Origin: Pseudomonas sp. TNT3
GTDB lineage: Bacteria > Pseudomonadota > Gammaproteobacteria > Pseudomonadales > Pseudomonadaceae
NCBI RefSeq assembly: GCF_010095445.2
Contig: NZ_WFGV02000006.1
Coordinates: forward strand, 1 to 64,000
Direction: 5' to 3'
DNA length: 64,000 nucleotides
Numbering within the stretch: the first letter of the stretch is position 1; the number at the start of each line of letters is the position of its first letter. The notes below the pieces were generated by a model. It searched no databases. It was not told where the DNA came from and was given only the letters and a program-made list of their open reading frames with translations. This document shows, piece after piece, positions 37,421 through 46,539 of the stretch. A program made the translations under genes and the position numbers.

Positions 37421-37759
37421 CTATTGGCTGGCGCCCCCTTCGGAACCTGAACCTCCTGTGGTGGTTTTCGAACCGGTGCCAGTGTCTGCGTTGTCAGGTG
37501 TTTGAGTGTCCGGCATGTTCATTCCCCCTTGACGGCCCGCGTCGCTGCCCTGAGTCCGAGGGTCGGTGCCCGTGGAAGGCGGCAGACTGCTGTCCACGCC
37601 CGTGCCGTTGGTATTGATACCTGGGGCGCTTTGGATGGCGGGGGATTTTGGGCTTTCAACCGGGTTGGTCGGCCCCGTGCCGGTGGCGACGGTGGCGGCA
37701 AAAGCAGTAGAAGACAGCAGCGTAGCGAGTGTGAGGGCGGTCAATTTGGACATGATCAT
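37421..37759 (-). CDS. Exported low-complexity Gly/Thr/Ser-rich protein
   Basis: A 112-residue protein with a Sec signal peptide (about 1-21, ending AFA) and a mature part rich in Gly, Thr, Ser, Pro and Asp, without cysteine or predicted structure. GGAG lies 8 nt before the first ATG. It could be a periplasmic or surface-associated disordered protein. No family assignment. Confidence 0.6.
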   Translation of the reverse strand: MIMSKLTALTLATLLSSTAFAATVATGTGPTNPVESPKSPAIQSAPGINTNGTGVDSSLPPSTGTDPRTQGSDAGRQGGMNMPDTQTPDNADTGTGSKTTTGGSGSEGGASQ

Positions 37760-37843
37760 GGTGTCGTCTCCATTTGTTTAGAGTCCTTACCTGATATTGG
37801 TCCGCCCTCGATTTGGATTGGTGCCTGATGAACGACGAACGGT

Positions 37844-39049
37844 CTACGCGCGCTCCAGGGCTTGTGCGCTGACGAACCGGCGCCAGAGCAGGCGTCCCGC
37901 GGTGATCAGCCAGTTCAGCAAGGCCACACCCAGAACTGTGTATAAAAGTGTCGTCATCCCGTGTTCGACGATGATCTTCCCGGCGAGCAGGGGAAAACCA
38001 AACACGCCGATGAAGTACGACAGGCTGAACAGCAACAAAGCCTGCGAAGTGGTGCCGGCCGGTGCTTCGTTCGCTGCCAGACCGTTGATCACTGAATACG
38101 TCAGCCCATAGCCGATGCCGAGTATCGCCGCTGCCAGGAGGTAGCTGAAGGCGTCGTCGACGACAAAGCTGAACAGTCCGATCGAAATCAACGTCAGCGC
38201 TGATAACAGGCAGGACGCGATCAGCGGGTCGCGCTTGACCACGAAACCGGCGATCAACATTCGGCCGCTGATCGCCGCGCTCATGAACCCGAGGAAAAAC
38301 AGCGAATAGTCCAGTGACCGCGCGGCTGCGTAGCTGGTTTGAAAGCTCGAAAGACCGCCGAAGATGCAACCGCCCAACCCGACCATGATGATCGGCAACA
38401 CCGCGCTGGACGACAGCACTCGAGAAGTGGTGCGCCACGAGATACGCGCGGCGGGCGCTGAGGTAGCGTGAGCATTTTCGAGCTGTGCGCTCAGTCGCCA
38501 AAACATCAAGACCCCAATCAGACTCGCCAGCGCCGCGAGGTAAAAAGCAGTGGTCACGGGGTAACCCAGGGCACTGGCGGCACGACCCAACAACGGACCG
38601 CTGCCGATGCCGCTCAGCATGCTCCCCGACAACAGCGCAAAGTATTTGGCCCGTTGGGACGGTGTGACCAGGCTCGCCACGATGATCGGTCCCAGGGTGT
38701 AAAACACACCCCAGCCCAACCCCAGCAACAACCCGAAAAACAGCAACAGATTGCCAAACCCCGGCGTCAGCGCAAAGCCCAGGCTCGCAGCGACCAGCAG
38801 TACGCCGAATAGCGCAATCGAGCGGGCCGCGCCGAGCAGATCGGACAGGTGCCCGGAAACAATCACCGCCGCAAAGGTACTGAGCATTGCCGCCGAAATC
38901 ACACTGCCGGCGTCATGCTCATTGCCACCGCGGGCACTGATCAGCAGCGACAGTAAAAAGGTCGAGCCGTAGGAGAGCGACAGCAGGTAACTGGCGACGC
39001 AGAACAGGCCGAATGACTTGCTGGAGACCGATGGTGTTGCCGTAGACAT
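37844..39049 (-). CDS. MFS transporter
   Basis: A 401-residue major facilitator with about twelve membrane segments. The loop after helix 2 (GHLSDLLGAARS) fits the MFS motif A region. The start at 39049 (MSTATPSVSSKSFG) has AAGGAA upstream; a longer reading from 39127 adds a non-conserved stretch. Substrate is unknown; the sequence suggests a YfcJ/arabinose-efflux-like exporter class, and there is no adjacent regulator. Confidence 0.8.
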   Translation of the reverse strand: MSTATPSVSSKSFGLFCVASYLLSLSYGSTFLLSLLISARGGNEHDAGSVISAAMLSTFAAVIVSGHLSDLLGAARSIALFGVLLVAASLGFALTPGFGNLLLFFGLLLGLGWGVFYTLGPIIVASLVTPSQRAKYFALLSGSMLSGIGSGPLLGRAASALGYPVTTAFYLAALASLIGVLMFWRLSAQLENAHATSAPAARISWRTTSRVLSSSAVLPIIMVGLGGCIFGGLSSFQTSYAAARSLDYSLFFLGFMSAAISGRMLIAGFVVKRDPLIASCLLSALTLISIGLFSFVVDDAFSYLLAAAILGIGYGLTYSVINGLAANEAPAGTTSQALLLFSLSYFIGVFGFPLLAGKIIVEHGMTTLLYTVLGVALLNWLITAGRLLWRRFVSAQALERA

Positions 39050-39192
39050 GTGGCTGTTCCTTGTACTTATAAACGCACTGCTCGACGTTCTACCACGCAA
39101 GGGGTTTGCGTTAGGTCCGAGGTTCACGATTTCAGCGTTAGTGCGGGCCGGAGTAACGCCAGTTCAATCGCGCAGCATTAGCCGGATACGCT

Positions 39193-39328
39193 CTTGTGGC
39201 GAGGGAGTTCACTCCCGCTGGGCTGCGCAGCAGCCCTTGTCATGACCAACCTTGTTTACCGGAAAACGTAGGTCGCCTTTTTTGGGGCTGCTACGCAACC
39301 CAGCGGGAGTGAACTCCCTCGCCACAAG
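39193..39328. repeat. Large inverted repeat with 45-nt arms
   Basis: CTTGTGGCGAGGGAGTTCAC begins the left arm (39193-39236), and the right arm (39284-39328) is its near-perfect inverse ending GCCACAAG. It belongs to a second REP class of P. fluorescens. It occupies much of the 374-bp gap between the MFS and GNAT genes; nothing else was recognised there. Confidence 0.85.
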
Positions 39329-39423
39329 TAATCTCCCAGCGCTCCATGGTTTTTGTAATCCCATGTGACGCGCGCGTCGAGCCGACTTAGTATGGCGTTT
39401 TCAACTTTTGACAAGGCACGTCC

Positions 39424-39906
39424 ATGACGATCGAAATCCGCCCGGCGACCCCCAGCGATGCTCCGCAAATCCTCGCGTTCATCACTGAGCTGGCCGACTA
39501 CGAACGTGCCCGGCACGAAGTCATTGCCAGCGTCGCCGACATCGAACGCAGCCTGTTCAGCGAAGGCGCCACCGCCCATGGCCTGATCTGTTTGCGTGAA
39601 GGTTCGCCGATCGGTTTCGCGGTGTTCTTCTTCAGCTATTCCACGTGGCTCGGCAGCAACTGCCTGTACCTCGAAGACCTCTACATCACCCCCGAACAGC
39701 GCGGTGGCGGGGCAGGCAAGACGTTGTTGCGCCACCTGGCAAAAATCGCCTGCGCCAATGACTGCGGACGTTTTGAGTGGAGTGTCCTGGACTGGAACAA
39801 ACAGGCCATCGAGTTCTACAAATCCTTGGGCGCACAGCCACAGGAAGAGTGGGTCCGGTATCGGATGGACGGGGCGGTGTTGCGGGAGTTTGCTGGCGGT
39901 AATTAA
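39424..39906 (+). CDS. GNAT-family N-acetyltransferase (diamine type)
   Basis: The 160-residue protein has the acetyl-CoA motif EDLYITPEQRGGGAGKTLLRHLA and a C-terminal WNKQAIEFYKSLGA. Overall pattern and length resemble spermidine/diamine acetyltransferases (SSAT-like), but acceptor specificity cannot be decided. A terminator-like inverted repeat follows. Confidence 0.85.
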   Translation: MTIEIRPATPSDAPQILAFITELADYERARHEVIASVADIERSLFSEGATAHGLICLREGSPIGFAVFFFSYSTWLGSNCLYLEDLYITPEQRGGGAGKTLLRHLAKIACANDCGRFEWSVLDWNKQAIEFYKSLGAQPQEEWVRYRMDGAVLREFAGGN

Positions 39907-39914
39907 CACCGTCT

Positions 39915-39977
39915 AAAAGATCGCACCGTTCGGCAGCACCTGCACCCATGCAGGAGCTGACGAGGCTGCGATCTTTT
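39915..39977 (+). terminator. Inverted repeat acting as terminator after the GNAT gene
   Basis: AAAAGATCGCA (39915-39925) pairs with TGCGATCTTTT (39967-39977) and is followed by further T. An inner CCTGC/GCAGG hairpin (39939-39954) extends it. It insulates the GNAT gene from promoter B. Confidence 0.75.
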
Positions 39978-39987
39978 TTTGCATCAA

Positions 39988-40046
39988 TCCCTATATATGG
40001 GAGTGATATTTATATATTGAGATTTGTGTCCATCCAGGTTTATAGT
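39988..40046 (+). promoter_or_regulatory. Sugar-regulon promoter B (dgo operon)
   Basis: TCCC-N7-GGGA (39988-40002), ATATATTGAGATT with the -35 TTGAGA (40017-40022), 18 nt, and the -10 TATAGT (40041-40046). Element order and spacing are the same as at 21096-21154, and the leader ending AAAACAGGTGAAG before the ATG is also shared. Confidence 0.82.
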
Positions 40047-40084
40047 CAGCGCACTCACTGCCAATAAACAAAACAGGTGAAGCG

Positions 40085-41077
40085 ATGCTGGCGCAATTGA
40101 TCGCGCTCGATTGGGGGACGACCTCATTACGTGCTTACAAACTTGCCGAAGGTGGCGTGGTGCTCGAACAGCGTTCGCTGTCATCGGGGATCATGCAGTT
40201 GCCCAAAACCCCTCGAGTCATTGCCGGTCAGACATGCAACGACGGTTTTGAACTGGCGTTCGATGAGGCCTGCGGCGACTGGCTCGACGCGCAACCAGGG
40301 TTACCGGTGATTGCCTGTGGCATGGTCGGCAGCGCCCAGGGCTGGCGCGAAGCCGCCTACCGCGATACGCCGGCAAACGTCGCCACGCTCGGCACTTCCC
40401 TGCAAGTGATTCGCAGTCTTCGCGGCGTTGATGTGCACATCGTTCCGGGGGTGATTCAGCGTTCTCGTTTGCCGAATGTGATGCGCGGCGAAGAAACCCA
40501 GGTCCTCGGTGTCCTGCAAAACCTGGTGGAAGGGACGGGCGGCGATCTGCTGATCGGCCTGCCTGGCAGTCATTCGAAATGGGTTGAAGTCACCGACGGC
40601 TGCATTGTGCATTTCGATACGTTCATGACTGGCGAAGTCTTCGCAGTACTCAGTGAACACAGCATTCTGGGACGCACCCAGCAACGTGGTGCGTCTTTTG
40701 ATGGCGAGGCGTTTGACCGTGGCGTGCAAGTGGCCCTATCGACTGACGGCGAAATCGGGCCTTTGTCGACACTGTTCAGTGCCCGCAGCCTGGGCCTGAC
40801 CGGTGAACTCAGTGCCACCGCCCAACCGGATTACCTGTCCGGTCTGCTGATCGGCCATGAGTTGTCGGCGCTGGCGACCGTTCAGCGCCGCCGGCGTAAC
40901 AGCGTTCACCTGCCGTCCATCATCCTCATCGGCAATTCCCAACTGTGTGCCCGCTACAGCCGGGCCCTCGATGCCTGTGGTTTCGCTCGCGTGATGCAGG
41001 CGGAACAAGCCACCGAACGCGGTTTGTGGCAGCTGGCGCTGGCCGCCGGACTCGTGACGCAAAACCCATCCCGTTAA
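40085..41077 (+). CDS. dgoK: 2-dehydro-3-deoxygalactonokinase
   Basis: DgoK phosphorylates 2-keto-3-deoxy-D-galactonate (KDGal) to KDPGal. The 330-residue protein begins LIALDWGTTSLRAY, an ASKHA-type phosphate loop, and has IACGMVGSAQGW and LLIGLPGSHSKWVEV, hallmarks of DgoK. AGGTGAAG precedes the ATG. It is the first gene of the dgo operon, 19 nt before dgoA. Confidence 0.93.
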   Translation: MLAQLIALDWGTTSLRAYKLAEGGVVLEQRSLSSGIMQLPKTPRVIAGQTCNDGFELAFDEACGDWLDAQPGLPVIACGMVGSAQGWREAAYRDTPANVATLGTSLQVIRSLRGVDVHIVPGVIQRSRLPNVMRGEETQVLGVLQNLVEGTGGDLLIGLPGSHSKWVEVTDGCIVHFDTFMTGEVFAVLSEHSILGRTQQRGASFDGEAFDRGVQVALSTDGEIGPLSTLFSARSLGLTGELSATAQPDYLSGLLIGHELSALATVQRRRRNSVHLPSIILIGNSQLCARYSRALDACGFARVMQAEQATERGLWQLALAAGLVTQNPSR

Positions 41078-41096
41078 ACCTGACTGGAGGTCTGAC

Positions 41097-41717
41097 ATGC
41101 TCAAGCAAGCACTGGCGCAAAACGGTCTGATCGCAATCCTGCGTGGCCTGCGCCCACAGGAAGCGGCCGCTATCGGCGAGGTCCTGTATGCCGCCGGATT
41201 TCGTGTCATTGAAGTGCCGCTCAATTCCCCCGAGCCGTACGAAAGTATCCGCATCCTTCGCAGTACCTTGCCCGCCGATTGCCTGATCGGTGCGGGCACG
41301 GTGCTGACGCCGGAACAGGTCGAACAGGTAAAAGCCGCGGGCGGCCAGGTGATCGTCATGCCTCACAGCGATGCCAAGGTCTTGCGTGCGGCCAAAGCGG
41401 CAGGGTTGTTCCTGTCGCCGGGTGTGGCGACGCCGACCGAGGCGTTCGCTGCGCTCGCCGAAGGTGCTGACGTATTGAAGATGTTCCCCGCTGAGCAAAT
41501 GGGCCCGGCCGTGGTGAAAGCCTGGCTCGCCGTGCTGCCGGTTGGAACGATCCTGGCACCGGTCGGCGGCATCACGCCGGACAACATGCAGGTGTTCATC
41601 GACGCCGGCGTCAAAGGATTCGGCCTCGGTTCGGGGCTGTTCAAGCCGGGCATGACGCCCGAGGACGTGGCGCTGAACGCCAAGGCCTACGTGGCTGCCT
41701 GGAAAGCCCTTCGCTAA
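41097..41717 (+). CDS. dgoA: 2-dehydro-3-deoxy-6-phosphogalactonate aldolase
   Basis: DgoA cleaves KDPGal to pyruvate and glyceraldehyde 3-phosphate. The 206-residue class I aldolase has the catalytic glutamate in [27 protein letters not shown], and the Schiff-base lysine in [18 protein letters not shown] and IAILRG distinguish it as DgoA-like instead of Eda. TGGAGG precedes the ATG. Confidence 0.93.
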   Translation: MLKQALAQNGLIAILRGLRPQEAAAIGEVLYAAGFRVIEVPLNSPEPYESIRILRSTLPADCLIGAGTVLTPEQVEQVKAAGGQVIVMPHSDAKVLRAAKAAGLFLSPGVATPTEAFAALAEGADVLKMFPAEQMGPAVVKAWLAVLPVGTILAPVGGITPDNMQVFIDAGVKGFGLGSGLFKPGMTPEDVALNAKAYVAAWKALR

Positions 41718-41778
41718 GACGGCATGGCGCTGCGAGCGCTACATCTATAAGAGCTGCATCTACAAAAAGAGAGCACAG

Positions 41779-42927
41779 ATGAAAATCACCAAACTCACCA
41801 CCTTCATCGTTCCGCCGCGCTGGTGCTTCCTCAAGATCGAAACCGACGAGGGCGTGACCGGTTGGGGCGAGCCCGTGGTTGAAGGCCGCGCCCATACGGT
41901 TGCCGCAGCGGTTGAGGAATTGTCCGACTACCTGATCGGCAAAGACCCACGCAATATCGAAGATATCTGGACGGTGCTCTACCGTGGCGGTTTCTACCGG
42001 GGTGGTGCGATCCACATGAGCGCGCTGGCCGGTATTGATCAGGCGCTGTGGGACATCAAGGGCAAGGCGCTGGGTGTGTCTGTCAGCGATCTGCTCGGTG
42101 GCCAGGTGCGGGACAAGATTCGTGTTTACTCGTGGATCGGTGGCGACCGGCCTGCGGACACCGCTCGCGCTGCGAAAGAAGCGGTCGAGCGTGGTTTCAC
42201 CGCCGTGAAAATGAACGGCACTGAAGAACTGCAGTTCCTCGATTCCTTCGAGAAAGTCGACCTGGCCCTGGCCAACGTCGCTGCCGTACGCGATGCGGTG
42301 GGGCCGAACGTCGGTATCGGCGTGGACTTCCATGGCCGGGTGCACAAACCCATGGCCAAGGTCCTGATGAAGGAACTCGACCCCTACAAACTGATGTTCA
42401 TCGAAGAGCCGGTGCTCAGCGAAAACTACGAAGCGCTGAAGGAACTGGCACCGCTGACCAGCACGCCGATTGCCCTGGGTGAGCGGTTGTTCTCCCGTTG
42501 GGATTTCAAGCGTGTACTCAGCGAGGGCTATGTCGACATCATCCAGCCCGACGCCTCCCACGCCGGCGGCATCACCGAAACCCGCAAGATCGCCAACATG
42601 GCCGAGGCCTACGACGTAGCGCTGGCGTTGCATTGCCCGCTGGGCCCGATTGCGCTGGCCGCCTGCCTGCAACTGGATGCGGTTTGCTACAACGCGTTCA
42701 TCCAGGAACAGAGCCTGGGCATCCACTACAACGAAAGCAACGACCTGCTGGACTACGTCAAGGACCCTCGGGTGTTCGACTACGACAAAGGCTTCGTGAA
42801 AATCCCGAACGGCCCGGGCCTGGGCATCGAGATCAACGAGGAATACGTGATCGAACGCGCGGCCGTCGGCCACCGCTGGCGCAACCCGATCTGGCGCCAT
42901 GCCGATGGCAGTTTTGCCGAGTGGTGA
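41779..42927 (+). CDS. dgoD: D-galactonate dehydratase
   Basis: DgoD converts D-galactonate to KDGal. The 382-residue enolase-superfamily protein has the metal ligands in [14 protein letters not shown] and [12 protein letters not shown] and the catalytic histidine in [11 protein letters not shown]. The C-terminal [16 protein letters not shown] is typical of the DgoD group. It begins 61 nt after dgoA. Confidence 0.94.
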   Translation: MKITKLTTFIVPPRWCFLKIETDEGVTGWGEPVVEGRAHTVAAAVEELSDYLIGKDPRNIEDIWTVLYRGGFYRGGAIHMSALAGIDQALWDIKGKALGVSVSDLLGGQVRDKIRVYSWIGGDRPADTARAAKEAVERGFTAVKMNGTEELQFLDSFEKVDLALANVAAVRDAVGPNVGIGVDFHGRVHKPMAKVLMKELDPYKLMFIEEPVLSENYEALKELAPLTSTPIALGERLFSRWDFKRVLSEGYVDIIQPDASHAGGITETRKIANMAEAYDVALALHCPLGPIALAACLQLDAVCYNAFIQEQSLGIHYNESNDLLDYVKDPRVFDYDKGFVKIPNGPGLGIEINEEYVIERAAVGHRWRNPIWRHADGSFAEW

Positions 42928-42953
42928 TCGCCCTCTGACCCACCGCAAATCCC

Positions 42954-43045
42954 CTGTAGGAGCCAGCCTGCTGGCGATATGGTCAGCACAGCCAGCATTT
43001 ATGGCGACTGACACGCCGCTATCGCCAGCAGGCTGGCTCCCACAG
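42954..43045. repeat. REPIN-type inverted repeat pair
   Basis: CTGTAGGAGCCAGCCTGCTG starts the left arm (42954-42978), with an inverse at 43021-43045 differing at one position; 42 nt separate them. It lies between dgoD and the MFS gene, where it might affect the relative amounts of upstream and downstream message. Confidence 0.87.
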
Positions 43046-43123
43046 TTTGATCTCCATGGACAGGAGATCCGCGAACACCAGTCTTCAATTCGACCTCAAT
43101 AAACATAATAAGAGGCACTCCCC

Positions 43124-44434
43124 ATGCAACCGCAAACCCTTACCGGGCAGGCGTCGTTGGTGGCACCCAGCCGCAAGCGCTTTTTCATCATGGTGCTGCT
43201 GTTCATCACGGTGGTGATCAACTACCTGGACCGCAGCAACCTGTCGATTGCCGCCCCGGCGCTGACCAGCGAACTGGGCATCGATCCGATTCATGTCGGG
43301 CTGATCTTCTCCGCCTTCGGCTGGACCTACGCGGCCATGCAGATCCCCGGCGGCTGGCTGGTGGATCGGGTGCCGCCGCGCATTCTTTACAGCGTCGCGC
43401 TGTTGTTGTGGTCGATCGCCACGGTGATGCTCGGTTTCGCCGCCAGCTTCATTGCGCTTTTCGTCCTGCGCATGGCAGTGGGTGCACTGGAAGCGCCGGC
43501 GTATCCCATCAACAGCCGTGTGGTGACCACCTGGTTTCCGGAGCGCGAGCGCGCCACGGCTATCGGTTTCTACACCTCGGGGCAGTTCGTGGGGTTGGCC
43601 TTTCTGACGCCGGTACTGGCCTGGCTGCAGCATCAATATGGCTGGCACATGGTGTTTGTCAGCACGGGTGCGGTGGGCATTCTGTGGGCCGTGATCTGGT
43701 ACGCCGTGTATCGCGAACCTCGGGACTTCAAAGGCGCCAACGCAGCCGAAATCGACCTGATCCGCGAGGGCGGCGGGCTGGTGGATATCCAGGCTGAGCA
43801 AGCCAAGGTCAAGGCGAAATTCAGTTGGGTCGACCTCGGCATTGTCCTGACCAAACGCAAACTCTGGGGCATTTACCTCGGTCAGTTCTGCCTCAACTCG
43901 ACGCTGTGGTTTTTCCTGACCTGGTTCCCGACGTACCTGGTGAAATATCGCGGCATGGACTTCATCAAGTCCGGCCTGTTGGCGTCGTTGCCGTTTCTCG
44001 CCGCCTTCGTGGGTGTGCTGTGTTCCGGGTTCTTTTCCGACTTTCTGATCCGTCGCGGCTACACGGTCGGGTTCGCCCGCAAGTTGCCGATCATCGGTGG
44101 GCTGCTGATCTCCACCTCGATCATCGGCGCCAACTTCGTCGAGTCCACACCGCTGGTGATTGCCTTCCTGGCGCTCGCGTTTTTCGGTAACGGACTGGCG
44201 TCGATCACCTGGTCGCTGGTGTCGACATTGGCCCCGGCGCGGTTACTTGGATTGACCGGAGGGGTGTTCAATTTCATCGGCAATCTGTCGGCGATTACCA
44301 CGCCGATCGTCATCGGTTTCCTGGCGACGGGTGACTCATTTGCGCCGGCCATTACCTACATCTCGGTGCTGGCATTGATCGGGGCGCTTTCCTACGTGCT
44401 GCTGGTGGGTAAGGTCGAGCGTATCAAGTTGTAG
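43124..44434 (+). CDS. MFS sugar-acid transporter, DgoT-like
   Basis: A 436-residue anion:cation symporter-family (ACS) protein with about twelve membrane segments. It has NYLDRSNLSIAAP near the start and GGWLVDRVPPR in the loop after helix 2, both common in galactonate/glucarate transporters. Its place after dgoD suggests D-galactonate uptake. AGAGG is upstream at 43111. The REPIN in front does not prevent co-transcription with dgoKAD. Confidence 0.88.
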   Translation: MQPQTLTGQASLVAPSRKRFFIMVLLFITVVINYLDRSNLSIAAPALTSELGIDPIHVGLIFSAFGWTYAAMQIPGGWLVDRVPPRILYSVALLLWSIATVMLGFAASFIALFVLRMAVGALEAPAYPINSRVVTTWFPERERATAIGFYTSGQFVGLAFLTPVLAWLQHQYGWHMVFVSTGAVGILWAVIWYAVYREPRDFKGANAAEIDLIREGGGLVDIQAEQAKVKAKFSWVDLGIVLTKRKLWGIYLGQFCLNSTLWFFLTWFPTYLVKYRGMDFIKSGLLASLPFLAAFVGVLCSGFFSDFLIRRGYTVGFARKLPIIGGLLISTSIIGANFVESTPLVIAFLALAFFGNGLASITWSLVSTLAPARLLGLTGGVFNFIGNLSAITTPIVIGFLATGDSFAPAITYISVLALIGALSYVLLVGKVERIKL

Positions 44435-44494
44435 TCCCAAGCATGGGGCGACCATAATGCCACCCGTTCACTCGCTCAACGGTAAAGGCTGGAT

Positions 44495-45298
44495 ATGCAG
44501 GAAGACGCCCCAAAAATCGCCAAGGACGCCGCACCGACCGGCACCCAGACCCTGCTTCGTGGTTTGGGTGTGGTTCAGGCCGTGGCCAGCGGTGCCCGTG
44601 ATCTCAAGGAAATTGCCCGGTTGATCGGCACGACGCGAAGCACCACTCACCGCCTGGCCAGTTGCCTGGTGGACGAGCGCTATCTGCGCGTGGTGCCGCA
44701 AGTCGGTTACCTGTTGGGGCCGAAGCTCATCGAACTGGGCTTTCAGGCGCGTGAGGAATTGCCGCTGGTAACCCTGGCGGGGCCTTATCTGGATGAGTTG
44801 TCGGCGCTGACGGGCGACACCATTCACCTGGCGATTCGCGAAGGTGACGAGGTGCTGTACCTGCACAAGAATCCGGGGCGCAACGGCCCGGAAATGCGCT
44901 CGCGGGTCGGCCACCGAATGCCGTTGGCACGCACCGGGATTGGCAAGGCGCTGATGCTCGATGACACGCAGCAGGAATGGCAGCGGCTGTACGAAGTCAG
45001 CTTGCCGGCGGGTGGGAAGAATCAGTTTTGGCCGCAGCACCCCGAGCAGTCCTGGGAGCAATTTCAGCAGCGCATGGTCGAGTACGTGGCGGGCGGTTAC
45101 GCCTTTGACCTGGAAGACAACGAACCGTCGATTCGCTGCGTGGCGGCACCGATCCGTGATGCCAGCCGGCGCATCGTCGCCGGTATCAGCATCGCCAGCA
45201 CCGTGCCATACATGCCGCTGGAAAAAATGGCCGAGCTGATTCCCCTGATCAAAGGGGTCACAGCAAGGCTTTCGGCAGAACTTGGCGCGAAGGTTTAG
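44495..45298 (+). CDS. IclR-family transcriptional regulator
   Basis: The 267-residue protein has an N-terminal winged helix (about 17-78, with LKEIARLIGTTRSTTHRL) and a C-terminal effector domain (IRCVAAPIRDASRRIVAGIS). As the last gene of the dgo cluster it is a candidate regulator of dgo, alternative to the DgoR-like protein at 19.4 kb. Its stop overlaps the convergent alcohol dehydrogenase gene by 4 nt. Confidence 0.87.
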   Translation: MQEDAPKIAKDAAPTGTQTLLRGLGVVQAVASGARDLKEIARLIGTTRSTTHRLASCLVDERYLRVVPQVGYLLGPKLIELGFQAREELPLVTLAGPYLDELSALTGDTIHLAIREGDEVLYLHKNPGRNGPEMRSRVGHRMPLARTGIGKALMLDDTQQEWQRLYEVSLPAGGKNQFWPQHPEQSWEQFQQRMVEYVAGGYAFDLEDNEPSIRCVAAPIRDASRRIVAGISIASTVPYMPLEKMAELIPLIKGVTARLSAELGAKV

Positions 45299-46347
45299 AC
45301 CTTCAAGGTCGCCATGTCGATGACGAACCGGTACTTCACATCACCGGCAATCATGCGGGCGTATGCCTCGTTGATCTGACGGATGTCGAGCATTTCGATG
45401 TCGCAGGTGATGTTGTGCTCGGCGCAGAAATCCAGCACTTCCTGGGTTTCTGCGATGCCACCGATCAGGGAACCGGCCAACACACGGCGGCTCATCACCA
45501 ACTTGCCCGCATGAACCGGTGGATCGACCGGTTCGATCAAGCCCACCAGAATGTGCACGCCGTCGAAACGCAGGGTGTCGAGGTAGGGATTGAGGTCGTG
45601 CTGGACCGGAATGGTGTCCAGCAGGAAGTCGAAATGTCCGGCTGCGGCCTTCATCTGTTCAGCATCGGTGGACACGATCACATGGTCCGCGCCTTGGCGA
45701 CGACCTTCCTCGGCCTTGCTCGCCGAGCGTGTGAACAGCGTCACTTCGGCGCCCATGGCCTTGGCGAACTTGATGCCCATGTGGCCGAGTCCGCCCATAC
45801 CGAGAATACCCACCTTGTCGCCCGCCTTGACGCCGTAGTGCTTGAGCGGCGAGTAGGTGGTGATACCGGCACAGAGAATTGGCGCGGCGCTGGCCAGATC
45901 GAGTTTTTCCGGGATGCGCACGACGAAGTGTTCGCTGACCACGATGCTGTCCGAATAGCCGCCCATGGTGTTGCTGCCATCGACACGGTCAGGCGTGGCG
46001 TAGGTCATGGTCGGGCCTTCGAGGCAATACTGCTCGAGGTTCGACTGACAGGCTTCGCAACTGCGGCACGAATCGACCATGCAGCCGACACCGACCAGGT
46101 CGCCGATTTTGTGCCGGGTGACGTTTGCACCTATGGCAGTGACTTTGCCCACGATCTCGTGGCCGGGCATCAGCGGGTAAACCGCTATGCCCCATTCGTT
46201 GCGGGCCTGGTGGATGTCGGAATGGCACACGCCGCAGTAAAGAATATCGATGGCAACATCATCAGCGCGGGGGCTGCGGCGTTCGAATTTCACGGGGGCG
46301 AGGGGAGTGGTGGCCGATTGGGCGGCATAACCGATGGCGGTGTACAT
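45295..46347 (-). CDS. Zinc-dependent alcohol dehydrogenase (NADP, YahK/CAD type)
   Basis: The 350-residue medium-chain dehydrogenase has the catalytic-zinc motif YCGVCHSDIH and GHEIVG, the structural-zinc cysteines CRSCEACQSNLEQYC, and GMGGLGHMGIKFAKAMG for NADP(H). The cinnamyl-alcohol-dehydrogenase-like subgroup acts on broad aldehydes. It is divergent from an AraC-type regulator, similar to aldehyde-responsive yqhC/yqhD pairs, though YqhD is from another family. Confidence 0.9.
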   Translation of the reverse strand: MYTAIGYAAQSATTPLAPVKFERRSPRADDVAIDILYCGVCHSDIHQARNEWGIAVYPLMPGHEIVGKVTAIGANVTRHKIGDLVGVGCMVDSCRSCEACQSNLEQYCLEGPTMTYATPDRVDGSNTMGGYSDSIVVSEHFVVRIPEKLDLASAAPILCAGITTYSPLKHYGVKAGDKVGILGMGGLGHMGIKFAKAMGAEVTLFTRSASKAEEGRRQGADHVIVSTDAEQMKAAAGHFDFLLDTIPVQHDLNPYLDTLRFDGVHILVGLIEPVDPPVHAGKLVMSRRVLAGSLIGGIAETQEVLDFCAEHNITCDIEMLDIRQINEAYARMIAGDVKYRFVIDMATLKV

Positions 46348-46539
46348 AAGAAACCTCGCAGAAGCAGTGACGGGTGAGGTGGCGCATTTTGGGCGTCCTC
46401 TGTTCGCCCGGCCATGGCGATTCCTCCGCGTATCATGCCTAATCCTCCGACATGCGCCGTTGATTGGTCATATTGGTTTGCAGACCTGCGATGATGGTTT
46501 CATCCCGTTTTCCGCCACTTTTTCTGTGAAGAGCTTTCC

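Noticed and set aside
41720..41778. A repeat between dgoA and dgoD (CTACATCTATAAGAGCTGCATCTACA)
   Set aside because: Only two short imperfect direct copies of GCTACATCTA/GCTGCATCTA; too short to support a named element.
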